From Hydractinia symbiolongicarpus (taxonomy: Eukaryota > Cnidaria > Hydrozoa > Anthoathecata > Hydractiniidae): a stretch of DNA of 64,000 nt. The first letter of the stretch is position 1. Each line of letters opens with the position of its first letter. Below are positions 1-11,988 of this stretch, piece after piece. The stretch covers positions 20,832,001 through 20,896,000 of the forward strand of contig NC_079883.1 of NCBI RefSeq assembly GCF_029227915.1. The letters are read 5' to 3'. Under the pieces are notes generated by a model. The model worked only from the letters and a program-made list of their open reading frames with translations, was not told the origin of the DNA and searched no databases. The position numbers were made by a program, and so were the translations under genes.

Positions 1-1375
1 TGTACAATATTTCTTTACCATAAAACAAAATTTTAAGGTATTATTTTTCACAAAACTCACGACAATAACTCAAATTACAAGAAAATGAGAACAAAAAGTA
101 AACAGTCTTCAATAGTTAGCTCGTTACTTTCTATTTTTTAGATAATTACAAAACAAAATAAATTGAGTATAGGTTGTACAAAACAACAAAATTATAAAAT
201 ATCTCTAAGCTCTACCAATATTTGATTAGAAACATGAGTAACCATCAAGGAGTAAAAAGATTCCTTGCAGATAGTAATTTCTATTTGGGATATTCGACAT
301 ATAAAAACGTCATTCAAACGCAAAACATAAATTCGTATAATAAGAGTCCATTTTAAAAAACCTTTAGCAAATTTAAATTAGGGTAAAACTGCCAAAATTC
401 CCAGCTAATGAAATTATTTCCTTTTATCATGTGATTTGTTTTAGACAATTAAAGAAGTTTCAAAATACAGAACATAGTTTTAGAAGATGTTTCTTTAGGC
501 AAAGAAAATTGTAGAAAATATAATTTACCTTGCCTCACACCCAGACGGACTTTTTTCAAATTATATAGGAGATATTATTACAGCAATCGTCTTTTTCTGG
601 TTTTTCAAATTTTACTCATTTTTATATATATATATTTATAACAATCACAACAACTATTACCATAGAACAAAAACGACTTTCATGTTTATAATATGCTATT
701 TTGCTGTTCTTCCATCATAACGTTTTAATCGGTTGTTTTTCTTACAATCGGGTTGTAATCAATAAATTCCATCACGAACTGCATATTCACACATACCTAC
801 TGGTGCCTGATGTTAGACTAAAACAAAAATAACAAAATATAAATTATTGATGTGCAAATAGAGGTTATCCTATATAATGTGAGGATCAGGTCCATGACCC
901 CTAGGTTCCAAAAACTTTTTTTCCTTTATTCGGTTCAGATTCTACCCTTTTGTATCTCAATAATAATAAGTAGTCCAAAAATTAAATAGAGTATATATTG
1001 TTTAAATGACTTTCTGTGCAACTCATTATTTTGATTTCGCATTAAGCACAATAAACACATAAAAGCAAAAAATTGAAGTAATCATAGAAATAAATCAAAA
1101 AAAAACTATTTACTAAAAAGATTAATTCCAGTGCCTTTTAGATCTTGCCTCTAAAAAATCTACGATTTACATTTCATTTAGCCCTCTGTGGTTTCGCTTT
1201 TTTACCTACTAAATAGCGTGTGTACAAAAATTCATAAATTTTGAGTAATTTTGGAAATTCATTTATTGTACAGATTTCATACACATGAACTATCCACAAG
1301 ATGTTGGTATTACTTTTTGCTGTCGATGGATATAGATATATATTGGCGTTGATTCCATATGTGTAAGTAAATATT
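1..1375. other. non-coding AT-rich stretch
   Basis: I see no gene here. Open frames are short and none resembles a known family. The sequence is AT-rich with a short TA microsatellite near 625-640. It could be intergenic, or an intron of a gene that starts outside the window. Confidence 0.5.
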
Positions 1376-1844
1376 ACCATTGCCCTGTGTAAGAAGTGTT
1401 ATGTTGTATGGTAGTGAGGCATGGGCAGTGAAGCAGGAAGATCTTGACCTTTTAAAAAGGAATGATATAAGAATGGTTAGGTGGATGTGTAACGCCAGTC
1501 TGAGAGACAGAAAGAGTTCAGATGAGCTAAGAAGCAGGATAAGTATCCGTAGAATTAAAGATGTTATCCAGATAAGAAGATTGAATTGGCTGGGGCTCTT
1601 GGAAAGAATGGAGGAGGATAATTGGGTAAGAAAGTGTGGAGACTTGATAGTTCCTGGGGCAAAGCCCAGAGGCAGACTGAGAAAGACTTGGCAGGAGGTT
1701 ATAAGGACAGACTTGATACAGCAGAAGTTGAGTTTAGATCTAACACAGTCTAGATCAGATTGGAAGAGGGTCATTAATATACCTCGTCCAACCCATGCTA
1801 GCATGGAAAACGGACGTTAAGCCAAGAATGATGATGATGATGAT
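1376..1844 (+). mobile_element. 3' end of a non-LTR retrotransposon (5'-truncated)
   Basis: An open frame of about 146 codons (1380-1820) matches the far C-terminal tail of LINE endonuclease/reverse transcriptase proteins. The pattern is VMLYGSEAW, then R-M-V-R-W-M, then LRDRKSSDELR, then RRLNWLGLLERM, and then a basic G-R-L-R-K-T-W segment. The stop at 1818-1820 is followed within 10 bases by an (ATG)n microsatellite at 1828-1844, a common type of LINE 3' tail. The reverse transcriptase core and endonuclease are absent, so this is a dead 5'-truncated insertion. The frame is still open, which suggests it is fairly young. The clade (RTE-, CR1- or L2-like) cannot be decided from this tail. Confidence 0.8.
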
Positions 1845-2607
1845 AGGTTAACCTAACTGATGTGAGGATGTGGGCCATTTGAAGGTGCTGGAAGTTGATT
1901 GGGCTAGTCAGTTCTCGACACATTTAGCTTCATCAACTTCGAAAGTTATAGCTAAAGGCGATAATAACAAAGGCTTACATTCCTATCTTCAGGTGTGTTA
2001 GCTATAGACGGCTTACTTCGCGTTTTTTGTGCCTGATGCCAGTGGAATTTTGCAGATACGCTACATCTTTTCTGCCATCTTTGTTTGCCTTTTTACTTTC
2101 ACGGACGTTACGTACACCACAACCCGTACTGCATCTCTAGCCAATCAGAAGGCTGAAAATTTGAGATACAAAACTGTGACCGTAATTCACTCACAATCAG
2201 TGTTTTTATTTATTGAGGACCAAAATATATCAAACTGATAAATATAATTTTCTACCAAAAATAAAAGGGTTGTAGAATAGAATAGAAAATTTTAGGCTCA
2301 ATCTTTATTATTTTTTTAGTAAATTATTTTATATTTAAAATGTAAAATTTAAAAGTATTTTCAGAAATTAAAAGCTTTTATTACGGTCTGTAAATTTCAT
2401 TGATATCTGCGGAGCCGAAAGTGAGGTTAATTCATAAATCCTATACGCGATTCTGCACGCGAGACCTCAGAAACTTCGCTTGACTCACCTTAAAAAAGTC
2501 CAGAATTTGATTTTCAATTTGTTGTTTTCCTGCTAAATTTGCTAATAACGGTAAGTACTACAAAAATTAACAGGTGTTTTTCACGATTTTTTTATGAGGA
2601 ACTATAA
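1845..2607. other. non-coding spacer
   Basis: No convincing gene. One 69-codon frame (2029-2238) has no recognisable domain or exon signals and is probably chance. Confidence 0.4.
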
Positions 2608-3655
2608 TTTTATCACTAGGAAATTTAAAAAAACCAAAAAAATTCGTTCAAGCTCTTTCGTTTTTTCATGGTAAGCTTTACGGATGCAGTAACCCCTTTT
2701 GACGAACAAGATTAATTTTATGTGTTCTAAAAGATTTATATATATATATATAATATATATACAGGGTGTAATCCAGCGTTTGCTGTAGCTGTTAAATGGC
2801 TACCCAATTGGATTTTATCCAAAATTTTCCAATTTATTAGAGGAAATTATTATATTCACTGCAAAATATGGGGCTTCTACCCCATCTTATACACGTTGTG
2901 AAGGAATACATGGATTACAACGTGACATTTGTTTACTTCTCAGGCGTTAAGCTCTTTGGCTCTCGAATTTGCGTGGCATGAAAAAAGATGTTAGGATTTG
3001 GTGAAGGGAGGTCTTTTCCTGTGGATTTCTTATCACAGAAACATTGTTGAGGTTATAAACTATTGAATGCAGATTGACCCCCTCTGATTTATTTGAATTC
3101 ATTTAGCTAAAGTCCTAAGAATGCCTTTGCGTGAAGAAATGGGCTGATAATAACTTTGCTTCACCTAGTGCCCCCATCTTTTTCCTGTCATGCAAAGATA
3201 GATAGATAGATGTGCATATTTTACATGGCTAGCCTCACAAATATCGAGGGATATACCCTGTCTATTATTTCCAGGGGAGGCCATGGCGTAGATGGAGAGT
3301 CCTAGAGTATTTAATGCTCATTTTGAGCTATGCAGACCCAATTAGAGCCTGCGCTCTACTAGACAACTCCCGGCAACATCCAATGGCCCACACAGTGTGC
3401 CATCTTCCCAATTTCCCTCACATGGCTTGGGTTAACCCGGGGCTATGGTAACATTCACTCGCCCATGTTGAATCGCCGTCAAGAGGAATCGAACCCCCGG
3501 TCTCCCGCACAGAGTACGAGAGCTATAACCACTAATCTACGGCGCCAAAAAATTCGTTCAAGCTCTTTCGTTTTTAGATAGATCTATCTATCTATCTAAA
3601 AACAAAAGAGCTTGAACGAATTTTTTTGGTTTTTTTAAATTTCCTAGTGATAAAA
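2608..3655. repeat. long inverted repeat flanking a SINE
   Basis: The left arm at about 2608-2666 (TATCACTAGGAAATTT, an A-rich run, then TTCGTTCAAGCTCTTTCG) returns as an almost exact reverse complement at about 3598-3655. A shortened direct copy of the left arm's inner part (TTCGTTCAAGCTCTTTCG) lies at 3547-3575, directly beside the right arm. The two neighbours form a near-perfect palindrome centred on a GATA/TATC run (about 3576-3597). The tRNA-derived SINE at 3196-3546 lies inside. The arrangement suggests a foldback element or an inverted duplication associated with the SINE insertion. Confidence 0.7.
3196..3546 (-). mobile_element. tRNA-derived SINE with tetranucleotide tail
   Basis: Read on the minus strand, the head starts at GGCGCC (3546-3541) and carries two RNA polymerase III promoter boxes. 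Box A is TAGATTAGTGG (complement of 3529-3539) and box B is GGTTCGATTCC (complement of 3485-3495), at tRNA-like spacing. A body of roughly 280 bases follows, and the element ends in a (TATC)n run (complement of 3196-3210) serving as the 3' tail. Total length is about 350 bases. This is the standard layout of a tRNA-derived SINE: head, unrelated body, simple-repeat tail. The body was not matched to a named family. It cannot be a functional tRNA gene because the 3' acceptor strand runs into the body. Confidence 0.8.
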
Positions 3656-5569
3656 TAATACCTAAATGCCAAAGAATACCTAAATGCCAAAGCTGAAAGA
3701 GCTTACTGCTGAAAATGTACACAACAGAATTCATCTATAAGATTCCAATAATTCTCGGATCAGGGTTAGCACTATCAAATTTTAAAAAAGAAAACAGAAA
3801 ACAAATAGCAGATATGTATGGATTTATCAGAAAAAATTATATAAGATGGAAAATTTTAAATACCATATGATCATTAGAAAATGATTCATTGTATCTTAAA
3901 ATTTTTAAATTTAGTAGGAGTTTGGCCATAATATTTAACTGCAGTTAAACATCTTCACTGCAGTTGATTTGCGTGGTCATTTCTTTAAAAATCATCAAAT
4001 GTTTGGTACTTTACTTAGTGTTTAAACATAAAAACTTGCATGTTTTTATAAATTTTGATGCTGAATTGAAATATTTTAAGCTTGTTAACTCAGATCCGAG
4101 AATACCTAAGACCACCTTGATCAAATTTCCATTTGGGATATAGTGCCCCTTATTTTATATTTCTGGATTACAACCTGACATAAATAAATTTCCTATACAA
4201 TGCTTTCATTTAATGTAAGGAATTTCCAAGAAGGAGAAAAAAATCTGCACTGAAAAATACACTCCTGACTTACAGTATGGGATATTTTTTAATTAGTGAA
4301 TCGGTGCAAAATAAGTTTATGATTTCATGTTAACAAAATTTATAGTAATTTTGTCAGAAGCCTGTACTTTTTTATAGTAATTTTAAGCAAGAAGAATACT
4401 GACCCAATTTAAGTAAGTCTTATCCGATCAGGGGTAGATTCTCACTCGATTGGGTACTGCATATTATGCCTGGGAGACTTGTAACCGATGTATTGTTGCT
4501 GCTTGTCACCTGAAAATTCTGTCATTTCATTGTACTGCCTGACTTAAATGAAAAGCCTTATTTGTCACAGTTGAAGATTGAACTATCTGAAAATATGCTT
4601 TTTTTTCTTGAGAAATTGTTCGAAAGTATCAAACCATGAGTACACAGATTCCTCTGTACATGCTAGTACCCATGCCAAAATTTTATAAAACCAAAACACC
4701 AAGTTTTACTTGGTACTTCACAAACTAGGGAACTTTAAATTTTGATTTGTCAAGATAAATTTTTACAGCCTTTTTATTTGTTAGGGTGTACGCAAAAATC
4801 ATAGTGGCTACTACCAATCTCCAACAGCTTTGAAAATAACTAGTGCATTTTGTTTATAGTCACTACTGCTTCATTTTCGCCCCAAAAGTTTATCCCCACT
4901 TTTTTTTGTGGTACAGAGTAAACCTCTGCAGCTTCCCGTCAATCATTCCATCTGATTTTTAAGAAGTTTTTTCAAGAACCAAGACCATTAAAAAGAAGAA
5001 AAAATTACCTCACACAGCTTCTAAAGAGATTGTATTGATGTTCTTCTAAATGTTCTGGTAAACAGCAGTTTTCGTAGGTTTAAGTGTGTATCAGGAATTT
5101 CAAATATCAAATAGACCCAAACAACAATGTAAATTATAACAGCTAGATAATTTAAGACAACAGGATTTTTTGTTGTATAACAAATTTTTTTTATAAAGGA
5201 GTATTTTTTGAGTAAAAGGTTCTTGTTTATATCGAAAACATTATAAGATATTAGTACAAAATTTGCAACATATTAGAATTTTTTTAAGTTCTAATCGTAA
5301 GTAGGCGAAGGCTGCACTCTAGCTAAAAAAAGAACTCCCTTTTTTCAAACTATTCAACCCTCTTAGAAGACCCATATGAGTTTACCAGTTTATGTTTGAG
5401 TTTGCCATGTTTTTTTTTAATTTCTCTTATTGTGTTCAAATTGAATAGAAAGATGAAATATTTATGTTTATTTCCCAGTAAAATCAAGTATTGAAAATAA
5501 TTAAGATACCTTATGAACATCACAGAATTTCAGGTATTATTGATTATTCTAGTATTTATATAGATAAAG
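3656..5569. other. non-coding spacer upstream of the RidA-like gene
   Basis: No long open frame or recognisable exon is visible. The last part should hold the promoter and any 5' untranslated exon of the gene starting at 5570, but no TATA box stands out. Confidence 0.4.
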
Positions 5570-6034
5570 ATGGATAACAAACTTTTTTTGGCATCTGTTG
5601 TTGGAGGAGTTATTGGTAGTATTAGCACTCTTGGCTTATATTGCCTTTTCTTGCATGACAAGAAAAAGTCTAGGAGAATACAGCGTATGGAAACTGAAGA
5701 TCCTCGAGCAAGTAAAATAGTCATCCATGACGGGAAAGTTTATCTTTCTGGACAAGTTGCAGTAATCGACAAACTAAGTAAGAGTGACATCACTGAGCAA
5801 ACAAAACAAACTTTACAAAAAATTGATTCTCTTCTTGAAACTGCTGGCACAAACAAGTCGAATATTTTAGAGGCACGCATCTGGTTGAAAGACATAAAGG
5901 AGGATTTCCAGAAAATGAATGCTGTTTGGAATGCATGGGTTGATCCATCAAGTAAAGGAACAAGATATTGTGTTTGTGCTGAATTAGCGAGACCAACCAT
6001 ATTAGTCGAAATACAAGTAACTGCTGCACTGTAA
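5570..6034 (+). CDS. membrane-anchored RidA/YjgF/UK114-family protein
   Basis: This is a 154-residue protein in one uninterrupted exon. Residues 5-28 are a hydrophobic segment, followed by a basic stretch (DKKKSRR), so the protein is probably N-terminally anchored in a membrane. From about residue 40 it is a complete Rid domain: the VYLSGQVA strand, a central helix, the MNAVWNAWVDP motif, and a final strand ending VEIQVTAAL. Arg132 (in GTRYCV) aligns with the arginine that RidA deaminases use to bind the carboxylate of enamine/imine intermediates. MNAVW.AWVDP and the closing strand resemble bacterial Rid-family members more than animal UK114. The start ATG at 5570 sits in AAGATGG and is the only in-frame ATG before the transmembrane segment. 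Deaminase activity is inferred, and the substrate is unknown. Confidence 0.85.
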   Translation: MDNKLFLASVVGGVIGSISTLGLYCLFLHDKKKSRRIQRMETEDPRASKIVIHDGKVYLSGQVAVIDKLSKSDITEQTKQTLQKIDSLLETAGTNKSNILEARIWLKDIKEDFQKMNAVWNAWVDPSSKGTRYCVCAELARPTILVEIQVTAAL

Positions 6035-6078
6035 AATTTATTATTAATTTTATAAATTCTCGACAAGTTTTTATGCAT

Positions 6079-7050
6079 ACATTGTACAATGTCCCCATAT
6101 GGCTCACTTCTCTTCCAATTTTATAACACTTCTCTTCTATGATTCAAACATTTCTCTTCTGTATTATCACTTCTCTTCTTCATTTTGACACTTTTTTGCA
6201 CTTCTCTTCATGTCGCCTTAAACTTTCCCTTAACAACTAAATTTAAATTTCTGGTCTGCAATTTTACACCCATGATCTGTATATTTTTTCACTTTTTGCA
6301 ACAGAAGAAGTATACTTTGTGAACACATGCTCAATTTGCCAACAGCTTATTGCAGCAGGTACAGAGGCATGTGCATGAATAAAATAATATCACAAATCAA
6401 TTCAGCAGAATAATTAATTTTATTCATCAATAGACACAAATAGTAAAATAATGGCTGCCAAGAGTCCTCCAAGTCATGGTAGTGTCCACCAAGCAAATCA
6501 CATGCTTTTTTTATAAGAAATGTGCTTTATGTGAATATCAGGCTGGAATTTTAGGTTAAAAAAATAAGAATAATGACATCCTGGTTAGAATTTATTCTTA
6601 TAAAAAAGTGTGTATTGAAATGTCTGAAACTGAATACCACAATGTATTTTTATCTGAAGTACATAGTCCATTACACATAAATTTTGGAGAGTTATTAATT
6701 ACTAAGAACACTTTTTCATGGCCAGGAGCCGGTATGCTATTTATTCACCCTTGTCCACAGGAATTTTTTGCTGTCATCTGTTATATTTCGAAAAGGCAAA
6801 AATCCCTGAGCATGAGGGTGGTCATTTATTCCAAAACGTGAGTTATCAAAATCCAGGTCAAATTTCAGACCAGAATTGGGTCTAGGGATTTTTTGAGATC
6901 ATGGAAGAGAAGAGTTTCTCACTTTGGAAGACAAGTGTTTTGAACGGAAAAGAAGATTTTGAGAAAAGAAGAAAAGTGTTTTGACAAAGAAGAGAAGTGT
7001 TTTTTTAAGAAAAGAGAAGTGAGGGGCCATTTTTCAATGTGATACATGTT
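6079..7050. mobile_element. non-autonomous element with inverted CACTTCTCTTC subterminal arrays
   Basis: The left end (about 6079-6210) carries repeats of CACTTCTCTTC at 6105, 6127, 6149 (one change), 6168 and 6199, with a degenerate copy near 6189. The right end (about 6901-7025) carries the same motif in reverse complement (GAAGAGAAGTG and variants), also several times. The outer ends are loosely inverted: ACATTG, then ATGGCYCCTCACTTCTC. Mirrored arrays of a short motif near both ends are typical of transposase-binding subterminal repeats in DNA transposons. The 700-base middle encodes nothing recognisable. No clean target duplication was seen, so the exact ends and superfamily are open. 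Confidence 0.6.
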
Positions 7051-7471
7051 ACATGTGGTGTTAGGGGGGAATACATTTTTTTTCCGTATGCTTCTTGTTC
7101 CAGTTATTGCAGTAAAATAAATTTGATTGGTGATATATTTTGTAAACAAAATTATTGTTGTGAGATCTTTTATAATTGTTGTTATTGACGTTTTTGTAAA
7201 GCAACTATTTATATAGCAACTTTAAGCCTGTTTTTCTCTATGCAGATGAAATCATAATTGTGTGTCAAGTTCAGCCTTTCTTATTGAAATATGTATGCAT
7301 CAGCAACAAATTGCCGTTGTGATGTGTTATTTGCCTGACTTCTTTACTTAGACGTCAATATTTGTGTCTGCAATTGTCGAGTGCCAACATAAATTAGAAA
7401 GTTGTTAAGTATTGTTTTCCATGTGTAATTTGTTAGAGTTGTTTGTAAAAAACAGGTGTCAATTTTTGTAG

Positions 7472-9322
<1,851 letters not shown>

Positions 9323-9634
9323 CGATGCGTTTGTCGCGTTTCTGTCAAAAAGTAAGAAAGGGACACTTGTCTTGACTCATCGTGGCATGGCGCATCTGTT
9401 TATCATCAACCCCTGATTAAAATTTCATTTGGAGACACGTGTGCACCACCATATTTTTTGTTTTTTTGCTTAAAATTTATCGGGTGCCTGTGATTGGAAC
9501 CATCCCAACCGAAGCATTTTTTGAAATTAGAACTTCGTGCACCACCATTAAAAAAGAAAGAAAACTTGATGTCACCATTTATTAAAAGGCTGAGATACAC
9601 GTGTATAATATTACATTTCATGGTAGTTATGACC
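9323..9634. other. 3' flank of METTL5
   Basis: No gene is visible. This should contain the METTL5 3' untranslated region. No canonical AATAAA stands out close to the stop. Confidence 0.3.
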
Positions 9635-9639
9635 ATAAT

Positions 9640-9979
9640 CAGGAGCGGCGTCACTGGGGAGGCTGGGGGGGGGGGGGGCTTGAGACCCCCACTTTTTTGC
9701 TAAGTAATAATTTTTTATTTTCTGCCAATAAGTGTCTCTATCACTGCATGAAAATTGATGTTATCCAACCAGAGAATCTGCAGGCTATCTCGCTAAATAT
9801 AGCCATTTTACGTGTTTTAGGACTCTAAATATGCGTTGGCTTCCAGAGCTTTCGCCCCTGGACCCCAGCTGTTTCGGCAACTTGCTTCGCTCGTTGATTG
9901 TCACTAAAATCCCAAAATCTACCACTATGCCTAAGCCCCCCCCCCCCCCCCCACTTTGGAAATAGTGGCGCCGCCCCTG
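9640..9979. mobile_element. MITE with CAGGGGCGGCGCCAC-type ends and 5-bp target duplication
   Basis: The left end begins CAGGAGCGGCGTCACT and the right end, read in reverse, begins CAGGGGCGGCGCCACT. The inverted repeats therefore match at 14 of 16 positions. The 340-base element is flanked on both sides by ATAAT (9635-9639 and 9980-9984). Inside each end is a G/C homopolymer run (near 9666-9680 and 9938-9953). No coding capacity is visible. CAGG termini fit the hAT superfamily. A 5-bp rather than 8-bp duplication is shared with the larger hAT element at 48151-50962. Confidence 0.75.
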
Positions 9980-10075
9980 ATAATTTAAACATATGAGAAA
10001 TTATATGGGTACTAAGATATAGTTATAAATTATAACCTTATTATAAACTTATATCGGTATATATTTTATATTTTA

Positions 10076-10141
10076 TCTATATTATAATACCCGTATACAT
10101 CTGTCTGTCTGTCACGCATTTTTCAACGAGCCATCGCCTAG
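10076..10141 (+). mobile_element. very short Helitron relic
   Basis: It begins TCTATATTATAATACCCG after an A and ends CTAG before a T, the A/T insertion site expected of Helitrons. A CTGTCTGTCTGTC run follows the 5' end as in the other copies. Only 66 bases remain and the terminal hairpin is largely lost. Confidence 0.65.
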
Positions 10142-10337
10142 TTTATAGATAATACACAAGTACCGTTAAATAAACACTGATTGTATCAATAACATAAAAT
10201 ATTCAAAACAAAACCGCTTATATTATAGACAGACGAACAGCCTTGGCCATACCTACGAAAATAAATTCAATTATTTTTTGTCGCTGCCCACAACCAAAAA
10301 TAACCTTTGTCCTTCACATAACCATATTTGGCTGTCT

Positions 10338-11345
10338 CTAAACGCCATCTACCATGTCGTTTAAAAAGGCGGTCTTGGAAGTCTGCATTTGCCGCTCCTT
10401 CAGCATTAAGCTATGAAGTCCGAATCTTGTTCTATCCAATCCAATTAATGCCAGTGCACCGAGTGCATTTTCTCTGGTTGATGTGTAGCTGATTGGGCTA
10501 TTCCTCTTTTTAAAGCTTCCGAATTTGTTCTTTGATGCAACTGTGACCTCTCTAAACAGATAGGAATCGGGCTCAGCATGTACATGTTCCATATACTCAA
10601 ATTATGCACTATGCAAATCTCATTTACGCAAGCACTGATGTACCACCATTGTTATTCTCTGTAGACATCTGCTTTTATCTTCTCTACGAACAGTTTCATA
10701 AAGCTTTTTTTGTAAATAACGTCACATCTTTTCAGATTACTTTCGAAAATCTAAAAAAGCCACAGAATCCTAAGAGAAAGATATTAAAAGTTCTAAGTTT
10801 GTAAAGGATATGTAATTCGTGCAAATGTGCAACCGTAATTGTCTTGGTAAAATGTAGTCGCAGGGATTGTTGTAGCCTATCAGATTGTGAAAATACTGAA
10901 TAGCGTAGAATGCGATTTCGATTTTAGGATAAGAATTGTCAGATTAAGTATGTAACACAACTGTAATTGGTAGAGCTGCAACCAAGGCCTCGCATTGTTT
11001 TTGTGAAATAAAGGAGGTAGAAGAGAGACCAAACCGCAGGACTGTAAACACAAAATACCTTTTTTCGCCATTTGTCACCCAAGAAAATCCGATCCTCTGG
11101 AGAAATTTCTATGTGATAATAGCCTTGTTTTATGTCAATATTAAACATGAAACCATTTTCCTCAATCATCGAACGTGTTTTTTTGTTTGTACGCGTGTTT
11201 GTTGACATGTCTCAGGTGAAGAATAAGTCTCTTCTTATTTTTGGACAGACTAACGCTCAGTGGATTAACAACATGTGGCTTAGTAGCCGTCTCTCTTATT
11301 CTACCGGTTTTTAGTAACTCGTGTAATTCCGTATTTACAAAATCT
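10338..11345 (-). mobile_element. DIRS/Ngaro-like tyrosine-recombinase retroelement relic
   Basis: On the minus strand, reverse transcriptase pieces come first. VVNPLSVS and KRLILHLRHVN (about 11345-11165) are followed, after a frameshift, by FMFNIDIKQGYYHIEI and a FLG segment (to about 10939). A tyrosine recombinase C-terminus comes next (10592-10338): YLFRE, SYTSTRE, then ALIGLDRTRFGLHSL. The order RT then recombinase, and the RT motifs VNPLSV..KRLIL.LRHVN, fit the DIRS/Ngaro order. The reading frame is broken between motifs and the recombinase is cut before its catalytic C-terminal tyrosine. The element is therefore dead, and no split or inverted terminal repeats were found. Confidence 0.75.
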
Positions 11346-11537
11346 TTATTGTGAAGAGCCGATCAATTATTTTACATGCTATTTCACATGCTATTTTTTA
11401 TCTAATTCGTACGAATAACATGCGAAGAACATAACATGCGAATAAGGGAACTATTTACACCAAAAAAACATAATTCTTATTCATACGAATGACATGCGAA
11501 TTAGCATCACAATAACGTTTTTTGCACTGGTGTGAAC

Positions 11538-11872
11538 CCGACTTAAAGAAAAAAAAAATTCGCGTAAGTTTTGCCCTATTTCGCAAAAATAAATTCTGCG
11601 AAAATTACTAATAATTCTGAAATCGCGAAAATTTTTTCCTCGAAACAAATTAAAAATTAAATTAATTAACATTTTCTCAAATAAATTTTCTGAAACCTAC
11701 TTTTGAGAATGAAAAGATAAAAAATGTCCTCTAATTTTGACAAATATCTACATTTGCTGTTCGGAATATTTTCTTGTAGCCTTCACTTGCGAATATTTCT
11801 TCTGCGAAATCCGCAATTTTCGCACCCTTAATTCGCGAACATTTCTTGCGGAAATTTCTTTCCTTAAAGGTA
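11538..11872. mobile_element. MITE-like repeat rich in TTCGCGAAAAT motifs
   Basis: The left end (CTTAAAGAAAAAAAAATTCGCG) and the right end in reverse (CCTTTAAGGAAAGAAATTTC) are imperfect inverted repeats. The interior has many AATTCGCGAA, TTCTGCGAAA and similar motifs in both directions. The same motif mix recurs near 17640-17890 and 18720-18850, so it looks like a dispersed family. No coding content. Confidence 0.5.
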
Positions 11873-11988
11873 ATTGAAATATAGAAATTGTGAGTGCAGC
11901 AAAGGTTTGTTCCTGGAGGTGGTGTGAGCTACAAAACAACTCAAAAATAATAGACGTTTTTCTTCTTCTTTAAATATGACATGAAAGA

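Noticed and set aside
2029-2238. 69-codon open frame with a hydrophobic start
   Set aside because: No domain, no splice signals of note, and no family resemblance.
3485-3546. Possible tRNA gene on the minus strand
   Set aside because: Box A and box B are present but the acceptor stem does not close and the sequence continues into a SINE body with a microsatellite tail.
6608-6841. 77-codon open frame on the plus strand
   Set aside because: It lies inside the CACTTCTC element, has no recognised motif, and its composition is like the background.
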